The notes under the pieces: model-generated | Seen by the model: only the letters and a program-made list of their open reading frames with translations | Told to the model about the DNA's origin: nothing | Databases searched by the model: none | Shown here: positions 25,657 through 35,299 of the stretch, in pieces | Numbering within the stretch: the first letter of the stretch is position 1 | How the letters are laid out: every line of letters begins with the position of its first letter | NCBI GenBank assembly: GCA_964342805.1 | Contig: CAYFHQ010000010.1 | Span: 1-64,000, forward strand | From: CAYFHQ01 sp964342805 | Lineage (GTDB): Bacteria; Bacillota; Clostridia; Peptostreptococcales; Acidaminobacteraceae | DNA: 64,000 bases | Direction of reading: 5' to 3' | Program-made: the position numbers and the translations under genes

Positions 25657-27852
25657 ATGTTCAAAAAATATCACTGTATTAAACAACATGACATCACAGA
25701 TTGTGGAGCAGCTTGTCTAGCTACAATCTCAAAACAATATGGTTTTAAAACACCTATTTCAAGAATTCGAGAAGTTGCTGGTACAGATAAGCAAGGTACC
25801 AATGCACTTGGTGTCATTAAAGCTGCAGAACAACTTGGCTTTACTGCAAAGGGGGTTAAAGGAAGCCACGAAGCTTTCTTCAGTGACTTTCCACTCCCTG
25901 CAATTGCTCACGTGGTTATTGATAATCAACTTTTACACTATGTGGTCATTCACAAGATCACAAAAGAAGAAGTGGTAATTGCAGACCCAGCAAAAGGTAT
26001 TGTTACATATTCCCCCGATGAGTTTTTCAAGATTTGGACAAATGTCTTGATCATAATGACTCCAAATCAAACATTTGAAAAGGGGGATGAAACAACTGGC
26101 CTCTTTAAGCGTTTTTTAGGTTTGCTAAAACCCCAACGTCTTCTAATCCTTCATGTATTCTTCAGTTCACTCCTCTACACAATTCTCGGAATTGGTGGAG
26201 CTTTTTATTTTAAGTTCCTTTTGGACGACATCATTCCCTATAGCCAGAACAACACGCTGTTTGTTATCAGCATTGGCATGGTTCTATTAACTATATTCAA
26301 GATCATTATCAATGCATTCAGAACCAACTTGTTGCTCCACTTGAGTCAAAAAATCGATATTCCATTGATCCTTGGCTATTATAACCACGTCTTAGACTTG
26401 CCTCTGAACTTTTTCGGTACAAGACGTGTTGGGGAGATCATTTCCCGGTTTATGGACGCTTCAAAGATCCGTGATGCCATTTCCGGTGCAACGCTGACAA
26501 TCATGATTGATACGCTAATGGCTTTTGCCGGAGGGATCATTCTTTACTCTTATAACGCTACGCTCTTTGGAATTGCAGTCCTTATGCTCCTGCTTTACTG
26601 TGCCCTCGTATTTGCTTTTAACAAGCCCCTAAGAGACACCAACAGAGAACTGATGGAAGAAAACTCTCAGTTAACTTCTTACTTAGTTGAGAGCCTCAAT
26701 GGCATTGAGACTGTCAAGGCCTTCAATGCTGAAGGAGACTCAAAGTTTAAAACAGAATCCCAATTTGTTAAGTTGCTAAAAACCACCTTTAAGATGGGCA
26801 ACATGAATAATCTACGAAACTCTCTGACCCTATTTGTGGGCACCGTTGGCGGCAACGTAATCCTTTGGGTGGGTGCCTACCAAGTCGTGCAGGGCAACCT
26901 CACAGTTGGACAACTACTCGTATTCAACTCACTGCTTGCTTACTTTATTGACCCTGTTAAAAATCTCATCAACTTACAACCCATGATGCAAACGGCAATT
27001 GTTGCATCTGACCGTCTAGGTGAAATTTTGGATCTGGAAATTGAGAAAACAGAGAATGAGCATAGAAAGATTGCACCCAAGGCCCTAACAGGGAAAATTG
27101 AGTTTAAGAATGTGGACTTTAGATATGGTACCCGTGAGAAAGTACTGGAAGGAATCAACCTAACGGTTACTCCCGGTCAAAAAATCGCCTTTGTTGGTGA
27201 AAGTGGTTCTGGGAAAACAACTCTGGTGAAATTGCTTATGAGTTTCTACCAACCTGAATCGGGTGAGATCCTCATTGACGATCACAATATCCAAGACATT
27301 CAACTGGCTGCCCTTCGCAGTCGTATTGCCTATGTACCTCAGGAAACCTTCCTCTTTAGCGGTACCATTGAAGAAAACTTACGCCTGGGAGCGGGTCCAG
27401 TGAACCTAGAGTCTATTATCGATGCCTCGAAAATGGCTCAGGCCCACGACTTCATTAACAACTTGCCCCTACGCTACAATACAAGACTGGAAGAGAATGG
27501 TTCAAACCTATCCGGTGGACAGCGACAGCGCCTTTCCATTACAAGGGCCATACTAAAAAAGCCTGACATCTTGATCTTAGATGAGGCAACATCAAGTCTA
27601 GACTCCACAACTGAGAAGGCCATCGAGCGGACCTTAAATGACTTGAGTGACGGTGTCACTTCATTTATTATTGCCCACCGACTCAGTACCATTATGAGAT
27701 GTGATCAAATTTGCGTGATGGAAAAGGGCAAAATCATTGAACAAGGTTCCCACCATGAGCTTCTACAAGCAGAAGGCAAGTACTTCGATATGTGGAAGGA
27801 CCAGATTTCTGAAAAAGAAGTACCCGTATCCGTTGAGGAGGTATGTGCATGA
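25657..27852 (+). CDS. C39-peptidase ABC exporter for double-glycine peptides
   Basis: A 731-residue peptidase-containing ABC transporter (PCAT). The N-terminal C39 domain (1-135) has oxyanion Gln10, catalytic Cys16 (DITDCGAAC), His94 (HYVVIHK) and Asp110 (ADPAKG). Six membrane helices follow (about 160-440), then the ATPase with Walker A GESGSGKTT, signature LSGGQRQR, Walker B ILILDEAT and H-loop IIAHRLST. It should cut and export the GG peptides at 23712, 23983 and 24251. Its stop overlaps the start of the HlyD-like gene. Confidence 0.97.
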   Translation: MFKKYHCIKQHDITDCGAACLATISKQYGFKTPISRIREVAGTDKQGTNALGVIKAAEQLGFTAKGVKGSHEAFFSDFPLPAIAHVVIDNQLLHYVVIHKITKEEVVIADPAKGIVTYSPDEFFKIWTNVLIIMTPNQTFEKGDETTGLFKRFLGLLKPQRLLILHVFFSSLLYTILGIGGAFYFKFLLDDIIPYSQNNTLFVISIGMVLLTIFKIIINAFRTNLLLHLSQKIDIPLILGYYNHVLDLPLNFFGTRRVGEIISRFMDASKIRDAISGATLTIMIDTLMAFAGGIILYSYNATLFGIAVLMLLLYCALVFAFNKPLRDTNRELMEENSQLTSYLVESLNGIETVKAFNAEGDSKFKTESQFVKLLKTTFKMGNMNNLRNSLTLFVGTVGGNVILWVGAYQVVQGNLTVGQLLVFNSLLAYFIDPVKNLINLQPMMQTAIVASDRLGEILDLEIEKTENEHRKIAPKALTGKIEFKNVDFRYGTREKVLEGINLTVTPGQKIAFVGESGSGKTTLVKLLMSFYQPESGEILIDDHNIQDIQLAALRSRIAYVPQETFLFSGTIEENLRLGAGPVNLESIIDASKMAQAHDFINNLPLRYNTRLEENGSNLSGGQRQRLSITRAILKKPDILILDEATSSLDSTTEKAIERTLNDLSDGVTSFIIAHRLSTIMRCDQICVMEKGKIIEQGSHHELLQAEGKYFDMWKDQISEKEVPVSVEEVCA

Positions 27853-29330
27853 GAGTCGTCATCCATGACATGGCAGAGTTAACCGATAGCCGTGAATTGT
27901 TTTTAGCAAAACCGCATCCCTTCAGGGTTTACTTCATTTACTTGGTGATTGCCCTACTCTGTATTGCACTGGTCTGGGCAGGATTCAGCCAAATTGATGT
28001 GGTTGTTAAGGCAAACGGCACTGTACGGCCACTGGACAAGATCAGCACTCTGACCACAACCATGTCGGGAACCATTGAACACCTTTCTGTTCAAAATGGT
28101 GATTATGTGGAAAAAGGCAGTGTTATCCTTCAAAGCAACCTGGCTGATTTCAGTGTTGAATCAGAAAGTTTAGAAAGAAAAATTGCTGAAACTACCGAGG
28201 AAGTTCGTTTGCTGGAGCTCTTCAAAAACTCTCTATCTGCAAATGAAAATCTGTTTTCTACAACCCATACGGAAACAGAGGAAAACTACTACTACAAGTT
28301 CAACAAGTTCCTATTGGATCGGATGAAAATCAATGAAAACATTCAGCTATATGGACAAAAGCTTAATGAAGCCTCCCGGGACATTGCAGCCAACAAGGCC
28401 TTTTTACGCTCCATCGAATCCGGTAGCAATGAGTTTTCAAGTACATCCGCAAACTCAGATGTCTACCAGGAATACATCTCATACACCCTTCAAGCTGAAT
28501 CTCTTAAGGTCACTCTGGACCAAGCTTTGGTTGAAAACCAAGGGCATAAAGAACTCTTTGAAGTGGGTAGCATCTCCAAGACAGAGATGGACACCAGCAA
28601 CCTAAAAGTCGTACAAACACAAAATACCTATAACAAGTTGACCAGTTCAACAAAGTCGTCATTGAAGAGTTCCATTGACACCCTCACTTTGAATATGGAA
28701 ACGTACAGAAGTGAACTCAGAAAGCTGGTGCCTGCAGATTTTGGGAATCAGAATGATTTGGAAAACGTCATTTCTACATTTGAAACCGAAACGACCATTG
28801 CCAACAGCACGCAACTCCTTGAACAAAGAAAACTCCTAAGCACCTTAAAAGAGCAAAGGAAAACACTGGTTCACAATATGAGCAAGGCCTCCATTGTGGC
28901 TCCCATTAGTGGTCATATCCAGCTGGTAAACGAGCTATCCATTGGAGACCGGGTCACTGCCAATACCAAGATTGGGGCGATCATTCCTGAGACTGCAGAG
29001 GTCTATAAGATTCAAATCTATGTACCCAATAAGGACATTGCCAATGTAGACATCGGTGATCGTGTGAAATATCGATTCCAAGCACTCCCTTACAAGGAGT
29101 ATGGCACCCTAGAAGGGAAGATCACCAACATTTCTGTAGACGCCCAGTTTAATCAAGCCCAGGGCGGAAGCTATTATTTGGTGGAGTCGACTGTTGAGAA
29201 TAGGCCCCTTACCTCCTATAAGGGAACAGAAGGACAAATTAAAGTGGGGATGGCCTTGGAAGCACAAGTCATTTCTGAAACAAAGAACTTACTCTTGCAC
29301 CTCCTTGAAAAAATTGATCTATGGGATTAA
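27849..29330 (+). CDS. HlyD/MesE-type exporter accessory protein
   Basis: A membrane-fusion-like partner of the bacteriocin exporter, 493 residues. One helix near the N-terminus (about 26-48) is followed by a beta-barrel/lipoyl half (MSGTIEHLSVQNGDYVEKGSVILQS), a long coiled coil (about 100-340) and the second lipoyl/barrel half (KASIVAPISGHIQLVNELSIGDRV). The ATG at 27849 shares bases with the TGA of the exporter and is correctly spaced from GAGGAGG; the ATG six bases earlier is too close. This partner is typical for Gram-positive class II bacteriocin exporters. Confidence 0.94.
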   Translation: MRVVIHDMAELTDSRELFLAKPHPFRVYFIYLVIALLCIALVWAGFSQIDVVVKANGTVRPLDKISTLTTTMSGTIEHLSVQNGDYVEKGSVILQSNLADFSVESESLERKIAETTEEVRLLELFKNSLSANENLFSTTHTETEENYYYKFNKFLLDRMKINENIQLYGQKLNEASRDIAANKAFLRSIESGSNEFSSTSANSDVYQEYISYTLQAESLKVTLDQALVENQGHKELFEVGSISKTEMDTSNLKVVQTQNTYNKLTSSTKSSLKSSIDTLTLNMETYRSELRKLVPADFGNQNDLENVISTFETETTIANSTQLLEQRKLLSTLKEQRKTLVHNMSKASIVAPISGHIQLVNELSIGDRVTANTKIGAIIPETAEVYKIQIYVPNKDIANVDIGDRVKYRFQALPYKEYGTLEGKITNISVDAQFNQAQGGSYYLVESTVENRPLTSYKGTEGQIKVGMALEAQVISETKNLLLHLLEKIDLWD

Positions 29331-29331
29331 A

Positions 29332-29371
29332 AAGAAGTCACAACAGCTTTCTTAGGCTGTTGTGACTTCTT
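29332..29371. terminator. Terminator closing the bacteriocin locus
   Basis: A perfect 16-bp stem AAGAAGTCACAACAGC / GCTGTTGTGACTTCTT with an 8-nt loop starts right after the HlyD-like stop. The better T-run is on the minus strand (TTTTTAATC), so it probably also ends the convergent small gene at 29392. Confidence 0.92.
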
Positions 29372-29391
29372 TGCTTTCTGCCATGGAGATT

Positions 29392-29631
29392 TTATTGATC
29401 CTTTTGCTTGTAAAGTATCAAGCGAAATCCTAGCCATATAAAAGCACCTACCTGTGTAACCGTGGCCAAGGTTCCAACATAGTCTTTCACAAGTCCGCCC
29501 TTGATCAGGCCACTGGCCAGCGATAGGAACACTGAGAAAAAAGCGATAATGGTAAACCAAAGTCTTGGTTTTTCACCACCAAAAAATTGTAGTAATTTTT
29601 CTTCCAGGTCAATCTGTTCTACGTCACTCAT
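29392..29631 (-). CDS. Small two-helix membrane protein
   Basis: A 79-residue protein with an acidic start (MSDVEQIDLEEKLLQFFGG) and two hydrophobic helices (about residues 24-43 and 53-71). The family is not recognised. It converges on the bacteriocin operon and shares its terminator. Small two-helix proteins next to such loci can be immunity proteins, so it is the second candidate after the protein at 24587; this is inference from position. The ATG follows GAAGGAAGGGT. Confidence 0.65.
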   Translation of the reverse strand: MSDVEQIDLEEKLLQFFGGEKPRLWFTIIAFFSVFLSLASGLIKGGLVKDYVGTLATVTQVGAFIWLGFRLILYKQKDQ

Positions 29632-29824
29632 GTCATACCCTTCCTTCTATTACCCTAATGCATTCCACCCATTTAATGATAGCAAAAATATACAGTTATG
29701 GAGAACTCGGTGCATATTATGTCGAATTTACCTACATAAAATGTCACTCGATCGCACACATAGTGCGGTTTCTCTTAGGCTTATTGGACCCATACGACAA
29801 ATTCCCTTGCATGATTTGCAATTC

Positions 29825-30050
29825 AAAAAAACAAAAGCCCGGCAGGGGTATGCCGGGCTTTTCGAGGGAGTAACTTCACTTTTTTACAAATCCATTTTTC
29901 TCACAGGGGGGTGTGAGATTATTTCGAGGGGGTTTTATATTCAACTGCTAGCCATCGGGGCCAGCAAGTAGATAACGGGGTGTGGGAGGTGACCAAACCT
30001 CCCACGGATCAGGTTTTGGTTGGGTTGCCTTATCCTTAAGACGCTCTTAG
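29825..30050 (-). ncRNA. Candidate structured small RNA, family unknown
   Basis: This stretch has no credible gene but, read leftward, can form four successive hairpins. They are GTGGGAGGT/ACCTCCCAC (29982-30005), TGCTGGCC with GGCTAGCA (one G-U), TCTCACA/TGTGAGA, and a GC-rich terminator AAAAGCCCGGCA/TGCCGGGCTTTT ending in GTTTTTTT near 29825. A TATACT box stands just upstream, near 30050. The expected transcript is about 220 nt. It matches no riboswitch consensus I know (T-box, SAM, cyclic-di-GMP all checked by eye). Confidence 0.5.
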
Positions 30051-30199
30051 TATACGAAGAAAAAATGTCTAAAATAAAGACAGGTTGTAAAGAAATTGTG
30101 AATGTCCGAAAATTTCTCAAAAAGGCCATATTGGGACTTGAACGGTCATGTTCTTCGGTGCGAAACCTCATTCTGGCTACCTAACTTGACCTTGAGCAC

Positions 30200-30237
30200 A
30201 AAAAAACCGCCACAGACCTGCAGTGTCCGTGGCGGTT
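30200..30237 (-). terminator. Terminator of nifJ
   Basis: On the minus strand AACCGCCAC pairs with GTGGCGGTT (30229-30237 with 30205-30213) and is followed by seven T residues. It is 40 bp past the nifJ stop. Confidence 0.93.
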
Positions 30238-30276
30238 GAATTACTTTTATGGAGTTACTGGTTATCTAAAGGGTTC

Positions 30277-33200
30277 TTAGAATTCCATGTTCGCCATGCG
30301 AACGTAACCATCGTAACGATCCTTCGCTTCAGCTTCAGCCTTAGCAAATAGGTCGTCTGCAACAGCAGGGAACTCGTTCTTTAGAGTCGTGTAACGTGTT
30401 TCGCCCATTAGGAAGTCCTGGAATGCCATTGTAGGCTCCTTGGAGTCTAGTACGAATGGATTCTTACCCTGTGCCTTAAGCTCCGGGTTGAATCTCCATA
30501 GGTGCCAGTAACCTGAGTCTACAGCTTCCTTCATACGGTTCTGAGTTGTACCCATACCCGTCTTGATGCCGTGAGCGATACATGGAGCGTATACGATGAT
30601 TAGAGATGGACCTGGGTAGCTTTCCGCTTCCTGAAGTACCTTCATGAAGTGGTTCTTGTTAGCGCCCATGGATGCCTGTGCTACATATACGTAACCGTAC
30701 TGAGCAGCAATCATGCCAAGGTCCTTCTTCTTCACTTGCATACCAGCAGCAGCAAACTTAGCAGTTGCAGCAGTTGGTGTTGCCTTGGAAGCCTGACCAC
30801 CCGTGTTGGAGTAAACTTCTGTATCGAATACAAGAACATTTACGTCTTCGCCAGATGCCAGTACGTGGTCAAGACCGCCGTAACCGATATCGTAAGCCCA
30901 ACCGTCACCACCGACGATCCACTGGGACTTCTTGATCAGGTAATCTTTGTTGTTTTCGAAGTGAGCTAGAACTTCTTTAGCCGTTTCGTCAGCAACGTCA
31001 GACTTAAGAGCAGCTAGTACGTCAAGCGTAGCCTTCTTAGAAGCTTCTGCATTGTCCATACCTTCTACCCATGCCTGGAATGGTGCCTTTAGATCGTCAG
31101 CAACGTTAGCAGCAATTAGCTTTTCAGCTTGCGCCTTCATACCGTTACGGATTGTCTTCACAGCAAGAGCCATACCAAAGCCATACTCAGCGTTGTCCTC
31201 GAATAGGGAGTTCGCCCAAGCTGGACCTTTGCCCTGCGCATTCTTAGTGAATGGTGTAGATGGAGCAGAACCACCCCAGATTGAAGAACAACCTGTAGCG
31301 TTAGCGATCATCATACGGTCACCGTAAAGCTGTGTAACAGCCTTTAGGTAAGGTGTTTCACCACAACCAGCACATGCGCCGGAGAACTCGAATAGAGGCT
31401 GAGCAAACTGAGAACCCTTCACAGTGCCTAGTGCCATCTTGTCATCCTTAACAGGTAGGTCAATGATGTAGTTCCAGTTGTTTACTTCTTGAGGCACTTG
31501 TGTGTCAAGAGGCTTCATAACTAGAGCCGTGTTCTTTGCTGGACAGATGTCAGCACAGTTGCCACATCCTGTACAGTCAAGAGCAGAAACCTGGATCTTG
31601 TAGTGTAGGTCGCCCATGTCCTTGCCCATAGCCTTTAGCGTTGTGCAGCCTTCTGGAGCACCCGCTTTTTCTTCGTCTGTAAGTAGGAACGGACGAATTG
31701 CAGCGTGAGGACAAACATATGAACACTGGTTACACTGGATACAGTTTTCTGGTAGCCACTCAGGTACAGTAACAGCGATAGCACGCTTTTCGAATGCGGA
31801 AGAACCGTTTTCGAATGTACCGTCTGCCTGGTCAAGGAACTCAGAAACAGGTAGCATGTCACCAACCTGAGCGTTCATTGGACGTAGACGATTCTTGATG
31901 AATCCTGGCTCGTTTTCGTTCTTTTCTAGCGTTGGAGCAGCAGTACCCCAAGCAGCAGGAACGTCGATTGCTACAAGCTTGTCAGAACCAGCTTCTACCG
32001 CAGCATTGTTCATGTCTACGATCTTCTGGCCCTTCTTGCCGTAAGACTTCTCGATTGCTTCCTTCAGGTAAGTAACAGCGTCTTCCATAGGAATAACTTC
32101 TGCAAGCTTGAAGAATGCAGACTGCATTACCATGTTAATACGGTTACCTAGGCCGATTTCAGCAGCAAGGTCTGTAGCGTTAACTGTGTAGAACTTGATT
32201 TCGTTATCAGCAATGTACTTCTTCATTTCGCCTGGTAGGTTAGCTTCTAGTTCAGCCATATCCCACTGACAGTTCAGTACAAACGTACCGCCTTTTTTCA
32301 GACCCTTTAGTAGGTCGTACTGCGTTACGTAAGACTGATTGTGACAGGCAATGTAATCCGCTTCGTCGATTAGGTACGTAGAACGGATTGGGGACTTACC
32401 AAAACGTAGGTGAGAAACTGTAACACCACCGGACTTCTTGGAGTCATACGAGAAGTAACCCTGTGCGTACATGTCCGTCTTGTCACCGATGATTTTGATT
32501 GCAGATTTATTTGCACCAACCGTACCGTCAGAACCAAGACCCCAGAACTTACAACGTACTGTGCCTTCTGGCTCAGTTACGATATTCTCTTCAACAGCAA
32601 GAGAAAGGTGAGTAACGTCGTCATTGATACCGATTGTAAAGTTGTTTTTAGGCGCTTCATTCTTTAGTTCGTCAAATACACGCTTGATTTGAGAAGGCGT
32701 AGTATCCTTGGAACCAAGACCATAACGACCACCAACGATAGTAGGAGCAACTTCCTTATCGAAGAAGATGTTACGGATATCTAGGTACATTGGCTCGCCA
32801 ATAGCACCTGGCTCTTTTGTACGGTCAAGAACCGCAATTTTCTTAACTGATTCAGGAAGAACGTTGAAGAAGTACTCTGGAGCGAAAGGACGGTATAGAC
32901 GAACTTTGATCATACCAACTTTTTCACCTTGAGCCATCAGGTAATCGATTGTTTCTTCAACTGTCTCAACAACAGAACCCATAGCAACGATAATGCGGTC
33001 TGCGTCTGGCGCACCGTAGTAGTTGAAAGGCTTGTAGTCACGACCAGTGATCTTGCTGATTTCAGTCATGTAGTCATTTACTACTGCAGGAATCTTGTCG
33101 TAGTATGTATTACATGCTTCACGAGCCTGGAAGAAGATATCTGGGTTTTGTGCAGTACCGCGAGTAACAGGACGCTCTGGGTTAAGAGAGTTGTTACGGA

Positions 33201-33810
33201 AAGCGTTTAGTGCATCCCAGTCCAGTAGACGAGCGAATTCGTCATACTCGATTGTTTCGATCTTCTGAACTTCGTGGGAAGTACGGAAGCCATCGAAGAA
33301 GTGTAGGAATGGAACACGTGTCTTCACAGACGCAAGGTGAGCAATACCTCCAAGATCCATAACTTCCTGAACGGAACCGGATGCTAGCATTGCGAAACCT
33401 GTTTGACGTGCAGCCATAACGTCAGAGTGATCGCCGAAAATAGATAGAGCGTGAGACGCAACCGCACGTGCAGAAACGTGGAATACGCCTGGTAGAAGCT
33501 CACCAGCGATTTTGTACATGTTAGGGATCATCAGTAGTAGACCCTGAGATGCAGTGAACGTAGTTGTCATTGCACCAGCTTGTAGAGAGCCGTGTACTGC
33601 ACCAGCAGCGCCGCCTTCAGATTGAAGCTCGGACACAACAACTTCGTTACCGAAGATGTTCTTCTTGCCGTATGCTGCCCACTCATCTACGAATTCTGCC
33701 ATGTTGGAAGATGGCGTGATTGGGTAAATCGCTGCTACATCAGTAAATGCATATGAAACATATGCTGCAGCGGTATTACCGTCCATGGTTTTCATCACTT
33801 TGTTACCCAT
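30277..33810 (-). CDS. nifJ: Pyruvate:ferredoxin (flavodoxin) oxidoreductase
   Basis: A single-chain 1177-residue PFOR that splits pyruvate with CoA to acetyl-CoA, CO2 and reduced ferredoxin, the central step of clostridial fermentation. Domains in order: pyruvate-binding domain from residue 1 (MDGNTAAAYVSYAFTDVAAI, YPITPSS), transketolase-like and CoA regions, a ferredoxin domain with two 4Fe-4S motifs (CIQCNQCSYVCP and CTGCGNCADICP) and the thiamine-diphosphate domain (CAGCGETPY, GDGWAYDIGYGG). The length is standard. Strongly biased codon use suggests high expression. The ATG is behind AAGGAGG, and the promoter carries a consensus -35 and a palindromic operator. Confidence 0.98.
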   Translation of the reverse strand: MGNKVMKTMDGNTAAAYVSYAFTDVAAIYPITPSSNMAEFVDEWAAYGKKNIFGNEVVVSELQSEGGAAGAVHGSLQAGAMTTTFTASQGLLLMIPNMYKIAGELLPGVFHVSARAVASHALSIFGDHSDVMAARQTGFAMLASGSVQEVMDLGGIAHLASVKTRVPFLHFFDGFRTSHEVQKIETIEYDEFARLLDWDALNAFRNNSLNPERPVTRGTAQNPDIFFQAREACNTYYDKIPAVVNDYMTEISKITGRDYKPFNYYGAPDADRIIVAMGSVVETVEETIDYLMAQGEKVGMIKVRLYRPFAPEYFFNVLPESVKKIAVLDRTKEPGAIGEPMYLDIRNIFFDKEVAPTIVGGRYGLGSKDTTPSQIKRVFDELKNEAPKNNFTIGINDDVTHLSLAVEENIVTEPEGTVRCKFWGLGSDGTVGANKSAIKIIGDKTDMYAQGYFSYDSKKSGGVTVSHLRFGKSPIRSTYLIDEADYIACHNQSYVTQYDLLKGLKKGGTFVLNCQWDMAELEANLPGEMKKYIADNEIKFYTVNATDLAAEIGLGNRINMVMQSAFFKLAEVIPMEDAVTYLKEAIEKSYGKKGQKIVDMNNAAVEAGSDKLVAIDVPAAWGTAAPTLEKNENEPGFIKNRLRPMNAQVGDMLPVSEFLDQADGTFENGSSAFEKRAIAVTVPEWLPENCIQCNQCSYVCPHAAIRPFLLTDEEKAGAPEGCTTLKAMGKDMGDLHYKIQVSALDCTGCGNCADICPAKNTALVMKPLDTQVPQEVNNWNYIIDLPVKDDKMALGTVKGSQFAQPLFEFSGACAGCGETPYLKAVTQLYGDRMMIANATGCSSIWGGSAPSTPFTKNAQGKGPAWANSLFEDNAEYGFGMALAVKTIRNGMKAQAEKLIAANVADDLKAPFQAWVEGMDNAEASKKATLDVLAALKSDVADETAKEVLAHFENNKDYLIKKSQWIVGGDGWAYDIGYGGLDHVLASGEDVNVLVFDTEVYSNTGGQASKATPTAATAKFAAAGMQVKKKDLGMIAAQYGYVYVAQASMGANKNHFMKVLQEAESYPGPSLIIVYAPCIAHGIKTGMGTTQNRMKEAVDSGYWHLWRFNPELKAQGKNPFVLDSKEPTMAFQDFLMGETRYTTLKNEFPAVADDLFAKAEAEAKDRYDGYVRMANMEF

Positions 33811-33922
33811 TGACTGTATGCCTCCTTATTCGTGTGATGAAATGCGTTCACAACCTTGTTTCTTCTCCTAAAAACAAGCAAATGAACAGACATTTCATAA
33901 AAGACGATAGTCGTACATGCTC

Positions 33923-33951
33923 AGTATAGTATATTGTATACAACGTGTCAA
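33923..33951 (-). promoter_or_regulatory. nifJ promoter with embedded operator
   Basis: On the minus strand TTGACA (33946-33951), a 17-bp spacer and TATACT (33923-33928) form a near-perfect sigma-A promoter. The spacer contains the palindrome TTGTATACAA (33934-33943), so a repressor binding there would block polymerase. Confidence 0.8.
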
Positions 33952-33956
33952 TCTAT

Positions 33957-34047
33957 TTGTATACCTGCATTCCAAGGAAAACGCAGGAAAATGACAACGT
34001 TTTCCGACCCGTGGAATTCCACCTCCAATCCGCTGATTGTATACAAT
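33957..34047. promoter_or_regulatory. Further GntR-like palindrome and cre-like site upstream of nifJ
   Basis: ATTGTATACAAT at 34036-34047 is a perfect 12-bp palindrome identical in its core to the one inside the nifJ promoter, and a partial copy (TTGTATAC) is at 33957. TGACAACGTTTTCC at 33992-34005 matches the CcpA cre consensus TGWNANCGNTNWCA at 13 of 14 positions and lies inside an inverted repeat GGAAAACG/CGTTTTCC. Confidence 0.55.
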
Positions 34048-34230
34048 ATACACAAGTGCGTTGAATTGCTTCCTTTATATATATGGCTCATAGAAGGATC
34101 AATTATTTTCCTATTGGTTTATTTACTGAATAAAAAAAGTTTCGGTCGAAAATGAGTAGATTACCTTCACCCCTCCCCCAAGGGGTGTTATGCTGGAACG
34201 GAAGTGGTTCAACTTGAAAGGAGACAAGTC

Positions 34231-34635
34231 ATGGCATATATAGAAGTGAATTTCCCAGGAGGCAAACGGGTAGATGCGCACGTTCGCGACCGTGTCATCT
34301 CCACTGACCAACCCACCCGCGCAGGCGGTGACGGTAGCGCACCAACACCCTTTGAGCTATTCCTGTCCTCCATTGCAACCTGCGCTGGCATTTACGCCCT
34401 TGGTTTTTGTGAGTCCAAGGGTCTTTCCACGGAAGGGCTCAAACTCCATATGGACCTGGTAAAGGATAAGGAAACCAAGATGATCACCGATATCAAGATG
34501 CACCTGGACCTTCCCAAGGACTTTCCAGCCAAGTACGAAAAGGCCATTCTACGGTCCATGGATCTGTGTGCGGTGAAGAAGCATATGTTCCAACCACCGG
34601 CCTTTCATATTACGGCTGAAACCATCTCTGAATAA
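34231..34635 (+). CDS. OsmC/Ohr family peroxide-reductase-like protein
   Basis: A 134-residue OsmC-family protein, usually a thiol-dependent peroxidase for organic hydroperoxides. The conserved region FELFLSSIATCAGIYALGF carries the first cysteine, and SMDLCAVKKHM carries the second, the pair expected for catalysis. The ATG at 34231 follows GAAAGGAG. It is a single gene with its own terminator. Confidence 0.88.
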   Translation: MAYIEVNFPGGKRVDAHVRDRVISTDQPTRAGGDGSAPTPFELFLSSIATCAGIYALGFCESKGLSTEGLKLHMDLVKDKETKMITDIKMHLDLPKDFPAKYEKAILRSMDLCAVKKHMFQPPAFHITAETISE

Positions 34636-34676
34636 CAAAGGCGGTTAGCATGGTGTTCCATGTTAACCGCCTTTGT
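34636..34676 (+). terminator. Terminator of the OsmC gene
   Basis: A long stem (ACAAAGGCGGTTA with TAACCGCCTTTGT, extended by CATGG/CCATG after one mismatch) begins at the stop codon. Confidence 0.92.
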
Positions 34677-34752
34677 TCCAACTATTTTTGTTTATCCTTC
34701 TAATATTTGCTAATCTAAAATAGCAAAAACAACTCATTAGAAGGAGCGACCC

Positions 34753-35124
34753 ATGATCAAACGTATTGACATCCCACCCTATGACAGTTATGACCTGTCT
34801 GCCTTCGTTGTTACAGGCGACCTGGTTCACATTGGCCACTTTGGCGGTTACTGCGACGCGAAAGGCAATCTACTGACAACTATCGAAGAACAAATGGACC
34901 AAACCCTATCCAACTTGGAAAGAGCCCTGGGCAAAATAGACCTGACCCTGGACGACGTGGTCAACCTCACTGTCCTGCTAAAAAACACGGACGACTTTCA
35001 AGGCATGCATAGCGTGTGGAAGAAGCGTTTTAAAGAAGGCCACTATCCCGTTCGGTCTGGCCTGTTTACGGACTTTGTCAGTGAAGACTGCCTGGTTCAG
35101 GTTTTTGGATTTGCCAGCTATTAA
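34753..35124 (+). CDS. RidA family (YjgF/YER057c) protein
   Basis: A 123-residue RidA-like protein; RidA hydrolyses reactive enamine/imine intermediates released by PLP enzymes. The helix QTLSNLERALGKIDLTLDDV and the following strand VNLTVLLKNTDDF are typical. The arginine of the active site is present in HYPVRSGLF, whereas the usual acidic residue near the end reads VQVFGF, so deaminase activity is uncertain. The ATG follows AGAAGGAG. Confidence 0.88.
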   Translation: MIKRIDIPPYDSYDLSAFVVTGDLVHIGHFGGYCDAKGNLLTTIEEQMDQTLSNLERALGKIDLTLDDVVNLTVLLKNTDDFQGMHSVWKKRFKEGHYPVRSGLFTDFVSEDCLVQVFGFASY

Positions 35125-35155
35125 GATCAGAAAGCATGGATGTAGGCATAAGAAA

Positions 35156-35183
35156 AGCGGTTCGGAGATATTTCCGAGCCGCT
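35156..35183 (+). terminator. Terminator of the RidA gene
   Basis: AGCGGTTCGGA pairs with TCCGAGCCGCT (11 pairs, one G-U), about 30 bp past the stop. The T-run is weak. Confidence 0.6.
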
Positions 35184-35299
35184 GGTTTAAATGGTTTTAC
35201 TTATTCCTTGCCTTGTATTTGTAGTTCTGTGTCTTCTTAAGGTTAATCAGTTCTTCAAATGAACCACGAAATGATTCATAGAGCAGTCTTTGGTGTCTC

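Noticed and set aside
29825..30050. T-box, SAM or c-di-GMP riboswitch
   Set aside because: None of the conserved cores is present on either strand.
30277..33810. Several medium open frames on the strand opposite nifJ
   Set aside because: They are shadows of strongly biased codon use in a highly expressed gene, without ribosome binding sites.
33934..34047. Short repeats as a CRISPR remnant
   Set aside because: Only two palindromic copies without regular spacers and no cas genes; they behave as operators.
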